Positions 1-5,930 of a DNA stretch of 7,289 bases are shown here, in pieces (the stretch's first letter is position 1; every line of letters begins with the position of its first letter). The notes below the pieces were generated by a model. It saw nothing but the letters and a program-made list of their open reading frames with translations, ran no database searches and was not told the DNA's origin. The position numbers and the translations under genes are program-made. Source of the DNA: Pseudomonadota bacterium (GTDB lineage: Bacteria > Pseudomonadota > Alphaproteobacteria > Rhizobiales > Hyphomicrobiaceae); the NCBI GenBank assembly GCA_023412805.1, contig JAEZRM010000033.1, forward strand, positions 1-7,289. The letters are read 5' to 3'.

Positions 1-685
1 CGCCCAGGGTGTGGTGGGCGCCCTCGAAGGCCGGTCCGTCGAGCGGGAGCCCGGCCCGGTCGAGCAGCACCCGACGGGCCAGCGAGTAGCCGTTGGAGCG
101 CAGGTTCGGCGAGGGCAGCCCGATCAGCACGTCGCCCGGGACGATGGTGGCGCCGGTGACCAGCTCGTCGCGCTCGGCGATGCCGACCGAGAAGCCGACC
201 AGGTCGAACTCCCCCGCGTCCATGGCACCGGGGTGCTCGGCCATCTCGCCGCCGATCAGGGCGCAGCCGGCCTGCCGGCAGCCCTCGGCCACACCCTCGA
301 CGAGCTGCTCGATGTGGTCCGGATCGAGGCGGCCGACGGCGATGTAGTCGAGGAAGAACAGCGGCTCGGCGCCCTGGCAGACGAGGTCGTCGACGCACAT
401 GGCCACCAGGTCGACGCCGATGGTGGTGAAGCGCCCGAGGGCCTGCGCCACCAGCGCCTTGGTGCCCACCCCGTCGGTCGACGAGACCAGCACGGGCTGG
501 CGGTAGCGGGCGAGGTCGAGGGCGAAGAGCCCGCCGAACCCGCCGATGTCGCCGATGACCTCGGGCCGGAAGGTGGAGCGCACCTTCCCCTTGATCCGCT
601 CGACCGCCTCCTCGCCGGCGTCGATGCTCACGCCCGCGCCGGCGTAGGTCTCCCCGCCCGAGGCGGGGGTGCTCGGTTCAGGCAC
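1..685 (-). CDS. purM: Phosphoribosylformylglycinamidine cyclo-ligase (AIR synthetase), 3' part missing
   Basis: PurM closes the imidazole ring: FGAM + ATP gives AIR + ADP + Pi, the fifth step of de novo purine synthesis, in the cytosol. The window holds 228 codons from the N-terminus; the family is usually about 340-355 residues, so roughly the last third lies beyond the left edge. Recognisable PurM motifs are the glycine-rich nucleotide segment SSTDGVGTK (residues 68-76), the block DDLVCQGAEPLFFLDY (about 99-114), GGEMAEHPG (145-153) and the SNGYSL motif (197-202). The start is a GTG at 685, preceded by a weak AGGA (694-697, 8 nt spacing) inside the end of purF. It overlaps purF by 8 bases (GTGCCTGA), a typical sign of translational coupling, so it is very likely co-transcribed with purF. 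The visible frame is intact and no key motif is missing. The function is recognised with high confidence; only the 3' end is unknown. Confidence 0.96.
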   Translation of the reverse strand, partial: MPEPSTPASGGETYAGAGVSIDAGEEAVERIKGKVRSTFRPEVIGDIGGFGGLFALDLARYRQPVLVSSTDGVGTKALVAQALGRFTTIGVDLVAMCVDDLVCQGAEPLFFLDYIAVGRLDPDHIEQLVEGVAEGCRQAGCALIGGEMAEHPGAMDAGEFDLVGFSVGIAERDELVTGATIVPGDVLIGLPSPNLRSNGYSLARRVLLDRAGLPLDGPAFEGAHHTLG

Positions 686-2351
686 GGAGGTGGTCCTGCC
701 CGAGCCCGCCCTTGCCGTCGTGCACGACGGTGATCTCGGGCTCGCCGTCCGCCCGGACGCGGGCGTCGTCGACGGGCAGCGAGGCCTCGCCGTCGAGCAG
801 GTCGGCGAACGGCGAGTCACCGCTCGGGGCCGGCGCTCCGGGCGTGACCTCCAGGACGTCCTTGCGCAGGCTCACCGGCACGGCCACCGGGTAGTGCCCG
901 GTGAGGCAGGCGTCGCAGAACCCGGCCCCGACGGCGCCGGTCGCGGTGCGCAGGCGGTCGAGGGTGAGGTAGGCGAGCGAGTCGACGTTGAGGTACTCGC
1001 GGATCTCCTCGACGCCCATGTTCGCCGCCAGCAGCTCGCCTCGGGAGCCGGTGTCCATGCCGTAGAAGCACGGCCACTTGTAGGGCGGCGACGAGATGCG
1101 CATGTGCACCTCGAGCGCCCCGGCCTCCCGCAGCATCGAGACCATGGCCCGGGTCGTCGTGCCCCGGACGATCGAGTCGTCGACGACCACCAGCCGGCGC
1201 CCGGCGATGTTGTCGCGCAGCGGGTTGAGCTTCATGCGCACGCCGAGCGCGCGCATCTCCTGGTTCGGCGCGATGAACGTGCGGCCGATGTAGCGGTTCT
1301 TGACCAGGCCCTGGCCGTAGGGGATGCCGGTCGCCCGGGCGAAGCCCTCGGCGGCGGGCAGGCCCGACTCGGGCACGCCCATCACCAGGTCGGCATCGAC
1401 CGGCGCCTGCTGGGCGAGCTGCTCGCCCATGCGCACCCGGGCCTGGTGGACGCTCTGGCCGTAGAGGCGGGTGTCGGGGCGGGCGAAGTAGACGAACTCG
1501 AAGAGGCACAGCTTCGGGTCGATGGACTCCGGCTCGAAGGGCCGCACCGAGCGGGGGCCGTCGGCGTCGATGACGACCATCTCCCCGGGCTCGAGCTCGC
1601 GCACCAGGTGGGCGCCGACGACGTCGAGGGCGGGGCTCTCCGAGGCGAGCACCCAGCCGTGGGGCAGCTTGCCCAGGCAGAGGGGCCGGAACCCGTGGGG
1701 GTCGCGCACGCCGACGACGTGGTTCTCGTCCATCGCCACGACCGAGAAGGCACCCTTGAGGCGGGGCAGCACGGCCTCGACGGCCCGCTCGAGGGCCCGG
1801 CCGTCACCGCTGGTCTCGGGGTGCTTGCCCAGCTCGGCGGCGATGAGCTCGGTCATCACGTCGCTGTCGGAGGTGATGGTGCCCGGGAGCATGCCGAGCT
1901 CGTCGGCGAGCTCCTCGGTGTTGACCAGGTTGCCGTTGTGGGCCAGCGCCACCGTGTGGGCCGCGATGTCGCGGTAGACGGGCTGGGCGTTGCGCCACGT
2001 GCTCGAGCCGGTGGTCGAGTAGCGGGTGTGGCCGATCGCCAGGTGACCGGTGAGGGCCGCGAGGGTGCGGTCGTCGAAGGCGTTGGACACCAGGCCCATG
2101 TCCTTCACGACGGTCACGGTCTGGCCGTCGCTGACCGCCATGCCGGCGGACTCCTGGCCCCGGTGCTGCAGGGCGTAGAGGCCGAGGTAGGTCAGATGCG
2201 ACACCGGCTGCTCGGGTGCGAACACGCCGAAGACGCCACAGGCCTCCTTCGGCGTGTCGTCGTCCGCCGTCGCGGCGCCGAGGTCGCGGCCCGGATCCCT
2301 TCCTCCGCACGCAGTTCGGTCGAGGGCTGGACCAGCGATCGGCGCGCGCAC
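678..2351 (-). CDS. purF: Amidophosphoribosyltransferase (glutamine PRPP amidotransferase), [4Fe-4S] type
   Basis: PurF makes 5-phosphoribosylamine from PRPP and glutamine, the first committed and feedback-controlled step of purine synthesis. The N-terminal Ntn glutaminase domain begins at Cys38 (ACGVFGVF), the expected nucleophile after propeptide cleavage. Its family motifs follow: LQHRGQESAGM (61-71), GHTRYST (107-113), AHNGNLVN (137-144) and RDPHGFRPL (216-224). The phosphoribosyltransferase domain carries the PRPP loop VVVDDSIVRGTTTR (388-401). Cys282, Cys428, Cys479 and Cys482 sit where the Bacillus-type enzyme binds a [4Fe-4S] cluster. The protein is 557 residues, longer than the roughly 475 of B. 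subtilis: the propeptide is 37 residues, and about 75 residues follow the last cluster cysteine against about 25 there. The GTG at 2351 is the only start codon I find between the purL stop and Cys38. It has no Shine-Dalgarno sequence, but TACGAT lies 6 nt upstream. purL ends 51 bp upstream; purM overlaps downstream. The function is certain; the exact N-terminus is less so. Confidence 0.96.
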   Translation of the reverse strand: MRAPIAGPALDRTACGGRDPGRDLGAATADDDTPKEACGVFGVFAPEQPVSHLTYLGLYALQHRGQESAGMAVSDGQTVTVVKDMGLVSNAFDDRTLAALTGHLAIGHTRYSTTGSSTWRNAQPVYRDIAAHTVALAHNGNLVNTEELADELGMLPGTITSDSDVMTELIAAELGKHPETSGDGRALERAVEAVLPRLKGAFSVVAMDENHVVGVRDPHGFRPLCLGKLPHGWVLASESPALDVVGAHLVRELEPGEMVVIDADGPRSVRPFEPESIDPKLCLFEFVYFARPDTRLYGQSVHQARVRMGEQLAQQAPVDADLVMGVPESGLPAAEGFARATGIPYGQGLVKNRYIGRTFIAPNQEMRALGVRMKLNPLRDNIAGRRLVVVDDSIVRGTTTRAMVSMLREAGALEVHMRISSPPYKWPCFYGMDTGSRGELLAANMGVEEIREYLNVDSLAYLTLDRLRTATGAVGAGFCDACLTGHYPVAVPVSLRKDVLEVTPGAPAPSGDSPFADLLDGEASLPVDDARVRADGEPEITVVHDGKGGLGQDHLRA

Positions 2352-2357
2352 GAGCTC

Positions 2358-2363
2358 ATCGTA
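2358..2363 (-). promoter_or_regulatory. Candidate -10 box for leaderless purF transcript
   Basis: On the minus strand the hexamer TACGAT fits the TANNNT form of a sigma-70 -10 element, with four of six bases matching TATAAT. It ends exactly 6 nt before the purF GTG, so the start codon would itself be the +1 position. No Shine-Dalgarno sequence precedes that GTG, which fits a leaderless start. I see no convincing -35 box. An inverted repeat ACCGGG-N13-CCCGGT (2363-2387) lies over and just upstream of it in the purL-purF gap. The gap is short, so read-through from purL is also likely. Confidence 0.3.
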
Positions 2364-2402
2364 CCGGGCCGGCGGGCTCGTCCCGGTGTCCGCCGCGATC
2401 GC

Positions 2403-4643
2403 TCAGTCCTGGGCGGTGCCGGAGCCGAGGGCGGCCGGGATCCGGCCGTTCCACGACCCCTCGACCTCGGCCAGCGGGAGGTCGAGCAGGCCCTTCACCG
2501 ACACCCGGTCGCCGCCGGCCACGCCGATCCGGCTGGAGGGCACGCCCGCCTCCGAGAGGACGTTCTCGACCGCGGTCAGCCGGTCGGGCGCCACGCACAC
2601 CACGACGCGCGACGGGCTCTCGGAGAACAGCTCGGCGACATCGGCGACGCGGGCGACGGTGACCCCCAGGCCCGAGCGGGCCGCCATCTCCGCCAGGGCG
2701 AGGCCGAGCCCGCCGTTGGCCAGGTCGTGGGCGCCGGCGAGCATCCCGCCCGCCACGAGCGTGCGCACCACGTCGGACACCTTCTGGTGCATGTCGACGT
2801 CGAGGACCGGGAGCCGACCGCCGCGGTGACCCCGGGCGTGGGCCCAGCGAGAGCCGGACACCTCGGGCTGGGTGACCCCGACGAGCAGCAGGCGGCCACC
2901 GTCGACCAGACCGACCCCCGGCGGGCGCCGGTCGAGGCGGTCGACCACACCGAGCATGCCGATCACCGGGGTCGGGTCGATGTCGGCGCCGAGCGACTCG
3001 TTGTAGAGGCTGACGTTGCCGCCGATGACGGGGATGTCGAACGCCCGGCAGGCCTCGGCCATGCCGTCGACGGCCTCGGAGAGCTGCCACATGACCTCGG
3101 GGTGCTCCGGGTTCCCGAAGTTGAGGCAGTTGACGACGGCGAGGGGTCGCGCACCGACGCAGGCCAGGTTGAGCATCGACTCGGCGACGGTGAGCGCGGT
3201 GCCCGCACGCGGGTCGACGGCGCACCACCGGTGGTTGCCGTCGGTGGTGAGGGCGAGGCCGCGGCCGGTGTCGGCGCCGGTCGCCGGGTGCTTCAGGCGC
3301 AGGACCGCAGCGTCGCCCCCGGGGCCCTCGACCGTGTTCAGGAAGAGCTGGTGGTCGTACTGCGACCACACCCACCGGGTGTCGGCGACCATCTCGAGCA
3401 GCTCGGCGCCCGGATCGGCGCTGGTCGGAGCGGGTGCCCCGGTGTCGAGCACCCGGCTGACCTCGTCGAAGGCGGCGGGCGCGGTGCACGGCCGGCGGTA
3501 GAGCGGGGCGTCCTCGTGCAGCGTCGCCGCCGGGATGTCGGCGAGGACCTCGCCGTCCCACCCGTCGAGGATGCGGAGGCGGCCGCCGTCGGGATCGCCG
3601 GTGGCGGGGCCGGGCGTGACCTTGCCGATGACCGTGGCCCGCACCTCCCACCGCTCGCAGATCTCCAGCACGGCGTCGAGACCCTCGGGCTCGACGATGG
3701 CGAGCATGCGCTCCTGGCTCTCGGAGGTCATGACCTCGAAGGGCTCCATGCCCTGCTCGCGGCGGGGGATCGTCGTGACGTCGACGTCCATGCCCATGCC
3801 GCCCCGGCTGGCGGTCTCGCTGGTGGCGCAGGTGAGGCCGGCGCCGCCGAGGTCCTGGATGCCGACCACGAGGCCGGCGTCGAGCAGCTCGAGGCACGCC
3901 TCGATCAGCCGCTTCTCCTCGAAGGGGTCGCCGACCTGCACCGACGGGCGCTTGGCCGCGTCGGTCTCCTCGTCGGAGAAGCCGGCGGACGCCAGGACGC
4001 TCACGCCCCCGATGCCGTCACGGCCGGTGGTCGAGCCGAGCAGCACCGCCAGGTTGCCGACGCCGGTGGCCTGGCCCAGCACCAGCCGCTCGGTGGGGAG
4101 CACGCCGAGGCAGAGGACGTTGACCAGCGGGTTGCCCTTGTAGGTCTCGTCGAAGACGGTCTCCCCGCCGACGTTGGGCACACCGACCGAATTGCCGTAG
4201 CCGGACACGCCGCTGACCACGCCCTCGGCGATCCACCGGCTGCGGGGGTCGTCGAGCGGACCGAACCGCAGCGGGTCCATGAGGGCGATCGGGCGGGCGC
4301 CCATGGTGAAGATGTCCCGGAGGATGCCCCCGACCCCGGTGGCCGCGCCCTGGTAGGGCTCGATGGCCGACGGGTGGTTGTGGCTCTCGATGCGGATGGC
4401 GGCGGCGATGCCGTCACCGACGTCGACGACGCCGGCGTTCTCGCCCGGGCCGACCAGCACCCACGGCGCCTCGGTCGGGAGCCGCTTCAGGTGGATGCGG
4501 GACGACTTGTAGGAGCAGTGCTCCGACCACATCACGGCGTACATCGCCAGCTCGAGGTGGTTGGGCCGGCGACCGAGCAGCGTGATGATGCTGGCGTACT
4601 CGTCGTCGGTCAGCCCCAGGGAGCGGTGGATGGCGTCCTCCAT
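2403..4643 (-). CDS. purL: Phosphoribosylformylglycinamidine synthase subunit PurL (small type)
   Basis: PurL is the ATP-dependent synthetase subunit of FGAM synthetase (FGAR + ATP + NH3 to FGAM), fourth step of purine synthesis; ammonia comes from PurQ, and PurS holds the complex together. The 746-residue length matches the small PurL of Gram-positive bacteria and archaea rather than the about 1300-residue fused enzyme. Motifs include SEHCSYKSS (40-48, with the conserved His42), SHNHPSAIEPYQGAATGVGG (87-106), DIFTMGARP (110-118), PNVGGETVFD (156-165), GRDGIGG (207-213), QDLGGAGLTCATSE (263-276) and, in the second half of the internally duplicated fold, NFGNPE (508-513), GGNVSLYN (541-548) and AHDLANGGLG (638-647). 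I chose the ATG at 4643 because homologs start close to this MEDAI-like sequence. The frame stays open for another 48 codons upstream, but that part is low-complexity and lies in the divergent promoter region. There is no usable Shine-Dalgarno sequence. The gene is separated from purS-purQ by an opposite-strand gene, so it needs its own promoter. Confidence 0.96.
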   Translation of the reverse strand: MEDAIHRSLGLTDDEYASIITLLGRRPNHLELAMYAVMWSEHCSYKSSRIHLKRLPTEAPWVLVGPGENAGVVDVGDGIAAAIRIESHNHPSAIEPYQGAATGVGGILRDIFTMGARPIALMDPLRFGPLDDPRSRWIAEGVVSGVSGYGNSVGVPNVGGETVFDETYKGNPLVNVLCLGVLPTERLVLGQATGVGNLAVLLGSTTGRDGIGGVSVLASAGFSDEETDAAKRPSVQVGDPFEEKRLIEACLELLDAGLVVGIQDLGGAGLTCATSETASRGGMGMDVDVTTIPRREQGMEPFEVMTSESQERMLAIVEPEGLDAVLEICERWEVRATVIGKVTPGPATGDPDGGRLRILDGWDGEVLADIPAATLHEDAPLYRRPCTAPAAFDEVSRVLDTGAPAPTSADPGAELLEMVADTRWVWSQYDHQLFLNTVEGPGGDAAVLRLKHPATGADTGRGLALTTDGNHRWCAVDPRAGTALTVAESMLNLACVGARPLAVVNCLNFGNPEHPEVMWQLSEAVDGMAEACRAFDIPVIGGNVSLYNESLGADIDPTPVIGMLGVVDRLDRRPPGVGLVDGGRLLLVGVTQPEVSGSRWAHARGHRGGRLPVLDVDMHQKVSDVVRTLVAGGMLAGAHDLANGGLGLALAEMAARSGLGVTVARVADVAELFSESPSRVVVCVAPDRLTAVENVLSEAGVPSSRIGVAGGDRVSVKGLLDLPLAEVEGSWNGRIPAALGSGTAQD

Positions 4644-4650
4644 GGCCCTG

Positions 4651-4656
4651 ACGCTA
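4651..4656 (-). promoter_or_regulatory. Candidate -10 box for leaderless purL transcript
   Basis: On the minus strand TAGCGT fits TANNNT and lies 7 nt upstream of the purL ATG, so transcription could begin at or one base from the start codon. The only purine-rich stretch nearby, AGGG at 4646-4649, is 2 nt from the ATG and too close to act as a Shine-Dalgarno sequence. No clear -35 box is visible. This is a weak call from one short motif, supported mainly by the similar arrangement at purF. Confidence 0.25.
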
Positions 4657-4787
4657 CCCGGCGGCACCTCCCCGCCGGCCCGGCGCCAAATGGGTTCGGC
4701 CGCCATTGCCCGAGGACCGCGCCGGACGGGGCGGGGAATGGCCCAAATGTGAGCGCGCGCGGTGCCGTGAATGCCCGGTGGTGGCAA

Positions 4788-4802
4788 CTCCTCATATGGG
4801 AG
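4788..4802. repeat. Imperfect palindrome with CATATG core (possible operator)
   Basis: CTCCTCATATGGGAG reads almost the same on both strands: the outer four base pairs (CTCC/GGAG) pair about its central base, and the centre carries the perfect palindrome CATATG. It lies in the divergent spacer upstream of both purL and the small gene, a position suited to an operator or promoter element. It also overlaps the purine-rich stretch that would serve the GTG at 4811. No known regulator site is recognised; chance cannot be excluded for a site this short. Confidence 0.3.
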
Positions 4803-4804
4803 GG
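4798..4804 (+). promoter_or_regulatory. Shine-Dalgarno-like sequence for an alternative GTG start at 4811
   Basis: GGGAGGG lies 6 nt upstream of an in-frame GTG at 4811. Using it would add 14 residues to the small plus-strand protein (153 instead of 139). It is the only good ribosome binding site near this gene: neither ATG 4847 nor ATG 4853 has one. Against it, the added stretch (VELRRRTVLHFMV) looks unlike the rest of the protein. It therefore leaves the start of that gene open. Confidence 0.3.
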
Positions 4805-4852
4805 CCGGGGGTGGTTGAGCTTCGCCGCCGAACTGTGCTCCACTTCATGGTC

Positions 4853-5272
4853 ATGCCGACGTCAAAGCGCACCAAGACCCCCATGAGCGACGAGCACAAG
4901 GCGGCCCTCGCCGAGGGCCGGAACCAGGGTCGGGCGGTGCGCCGGTACCTCGAGGCGCTCGAGACCAACAAGCCCAAGCGCGGCCGCAAGCGCACCGCCG
5001 ACTCGGTGCAGCGGGACCTCACCCGCACCGAGGAGGACCTCCTCACCGCCGACGCGCTGCGCCGGCTGGAGCTCGTGCAGCGCCGCCTCGACCTGCAGGC
5101 CGAGCTCGAGCAGATGGGCACCACCGTCGACCTCTCCGGGCTCGAGGCCGACTTCGTCGCCGTCGCCAAGGACTACGCCGTCCGCAAGGGCATCTCCTAC
5201 GAGGCGTGGCGGGAGGCCGGCGTGAGCGCCGCCACCCTCAAGGCCGCCGGCATCGGCCGCGGCCGCGCCTAG
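4853..5272 (+). CDS. Small basic helical protein of unknown function, inserted between purQ and purL
   Basis: I do not recognise a named family. The 139-residue protein looks entirely helical and soluble, without signal peptide or membrane segment. It reads as four parts: a basic N-terminus (1-48) with an EHKAALAEGRNQGRAVRRYL helix; the AT-hook-like PKRGRKR (41-47); a charged coiled-coil-like stretch (about 51-89, for example LRRLELVQRRLDLQAELEQM); and a C-terminal block (about 96-134) ending in RKGISYEAWREAGVSAATLK, possibly a small helix-turn-helix fold. From memory, untested, actinobacterial hypothetical proteins share this C-terminal pattern. A nucleoid-associated or DNA-binding role is inference from composition. 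The GC-rich codon use matches its neighbours, so nothing suggests recent transfer. It diverges from purL and converges on purQ, with 4 bp between the two stops. The start is uncertain: ATG 4853 (chosen), ATG 4847, or GTG 4811 with a better ribosome binding site. The coding call rests on an intact frame, a coherent protein and a fit to the gap between purL and purQ. Confidence 0.8.
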   Translation: MPTSKRTKTPMSDEHKAALAEGRNQGRAVRRYLEALETNKPKRGRKRTADSVQRDLTRTEEDLLTADALRRLELVQRRLDLQAELEQMGTTVDLSGLEADFVAVAKDYAVRKGISYEAWREAGVSAATLKAAGIGRGRA

Positions 5273-5283
5273 CTCCCTAGGCG
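5266..5283. terminator. Inverted repeat spanning two convergent stop codons (possible bidirectional terminator)
   Basis: CGCCTAG (5266-5272), the 4-base loop CTCC, then CTAGGCG (5277-5283) form a perfect 7-bp stem. The stop codon of the small plus-strand gene (TAG, 5270-5272) and that of purQ (TAG on the minus strand, 5277-5279) are the two halves of the repeat. No T-run follows on either strand, so it is not a textbook intrinsic terminator. Still, a hairpin exactly between converging genes could limit antisense read-through or protect both mRNA 3' ends. Confidence 0.45.
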
Positions 5284-5293
5284 ACGAGGGAGC
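5272..5293. repeat. Second inverted repeat overlapping the convergent stops
   Basis: GCTCCCT (5272-5278) and AGGGAGC (5287-5293) pair perfectly over 7 bp with an 8-base loop (5279-5286). The left arm uses the loop and part of the right arm of the neighbouring hairpin at 5266-5283, so one RNA molecule can form only one of the two. It lies within the last codons of purQ. With no T-run, any termination role is speculative. Confidence 0.4.
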
Positions 5294-5930
5294 GGAGCAG
5301 CGGGAGGCCGTCGCTGGAACCGAGCAGCTCGCTCGACGCCCGCTCGGGGTGGGGCATGAGCCCGACCACGTTGCGGCCCTCGTTGCAGATGCCCGCGATG
5401 TCGTCGACCGAGCCGTTCGGGTTGTCGACGTAGCGCAGCACGACGCGGTCCTCGTCCCGGAGGCGCGCGAGGGTCTCGTCGTCGCAGGTGTAGTTGCCCT
5501 CGAAGTGGTTCACCGGGATCTGCAGCACCGCACCCTGCTCGGCGGAGCGGGTGAGGGCGGAGTCGGTGGACTCGACCCGCAGCGGCACGGTGGCGCACAG
5601 GAACTTGAGGCCCCGGTTCTTCTGCAGCGCACCGGGGAGCAGGCCCGCCTCGGTGAGGACCTGGAAGCCGTTGCAGATGCCGAGCACCGGCAGGCCCTTG
5701 CCTGCGGCGTCGACGATCTCGCCCATGACCGGCGCGAAGCGGCTGATCGCCCCGGCGCGCAGGTAGTCGCCGTACGAGAAGCCGCCGGGCAGCACCACGG
5801 CGTCGACCCCGTGCAGGTCGGCGTCGGCGTGCCAGAGGGAGACCGCCTCGGCACCGGCGAGCCGGACCGCGCGGGCCGCGTCCCGGTCGTCGAGCGTGCC
5901 GGGGAACGTGACGACGCCGATGCGGGCCAT
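5277..5930 (-). CDS. purQ: Phosphoribosylformylglycinamidine synthase, glutaminase subunit PurQ
   Basis: PurQ hydrolyses glutamine and passes ammonia to PurL for the FGAR to FGAM step. It is a class I (triad) glutamine amidotransferase of 217 residues, a normal length for stand-alone PurQ. The protein starts MARIGVVTFPGT, typical of the family. The oxyanion region VLPGGFSYGDYLRAGAI (46-62), the nucleophile elbow LGICNGFQ with Cys86, the segment NHFEGNY (141-147), and the His194/Glu196 pair in LMPHPE are all present, so the catalytic triad is complete. The ATG at 5930 shares one base with the purS stop (TGATG). A GAGGT (5940-5944, 9 nt spacing) may serve as the ribosome binding site, so PurS and PurQ are almost certainly translated together. 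Downstream, where purL would often follow directly, the gene instead meets the convergent small gene, with 4 bp between stops. Confidence 0.97.
   Translation of the reverse strand: MARIGVVTFPGTLDDRDAARAVRLAGAEAVSLWHADADLHGVDAVVLPGGFSYGDYLRAGAISRFAPVMGEIVDAAGKGLPVLGICNGFQVLTEAGLLPGALQKNRGLKFLCATVPLRVESTDSALTRSAEQGAVLQIPVNHFEGNYTCDDETLARLRDEDRVVLRYVDNPNGSVDDIAGICNEGRNVVGLMPHPERASSELLGSSDGLPLLRSLVA

Larger units (their letters stand above)
4644..4852. other. Divergent spacer between purL and the plus-strand small gene
   Basis: This 209-bp non-coding stretch must hold the promoters of purL (leftward) and of the small gene (rightward). It differs from its surroundings in carrying A/T-bearing islands inside very GC-rich DNA: CCAAATG at 4686-4692 and again at 4743-4749, a CATATG-centred imperfect palindrome at 4788-4802, and TTGAGC at 4815-4820. 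I find no transcription terminator, no convincing -35/-10 pair toward the small gene and no recognisable purine riboswitch core. A regulator of purine synthesis could bind here, but nothing in the sequence names it. Confidence 0.6.

Noticed and set aside
2363..2387. Inverted repeat ACCGGG-N13-CCCGGT between purL and purF as a terminator
   Set aside because: The arms are only 6 bp with a 13-base spacer and no T-run, and such repeats are frequent by chance in DNA this GC-rich. The purL-purF gap is short enough for read-through.
2356..3897. A 513-codon minus-strand frame overlapping purL
   Set aside because: It is out of frame with purL and encodes an Arg/Pro/Gly-rich product with no motif; purL itself is unmistakable here.
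4644..4787. A 48-residue N-terminal extension of PurL
   Set aside because: The frame is open to 4787, but the added residues are low-complexity Arg/Pro/Gly, are absent from the family, and lie in the divergent promoter spacer. ATG 4643 gives the normal PurL N-terminus.
4644..4852. A purine or other riboswitch in the purL leader
   Set aside because: I found no recognisable conserved core, and the likely leaderless start would leave no leader RNA to carry one.
669..4886. A 1405-codon open frame on the plus strand, antisense to purF and purL
   Set aside because: It covers two well-identified essential genes on the other strand. Its product is a compositional mix of Gly, Ala, Val, Asp, His and Arg without domains. 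Long antisense frames arise when GC-rich third positions remove stop codons.
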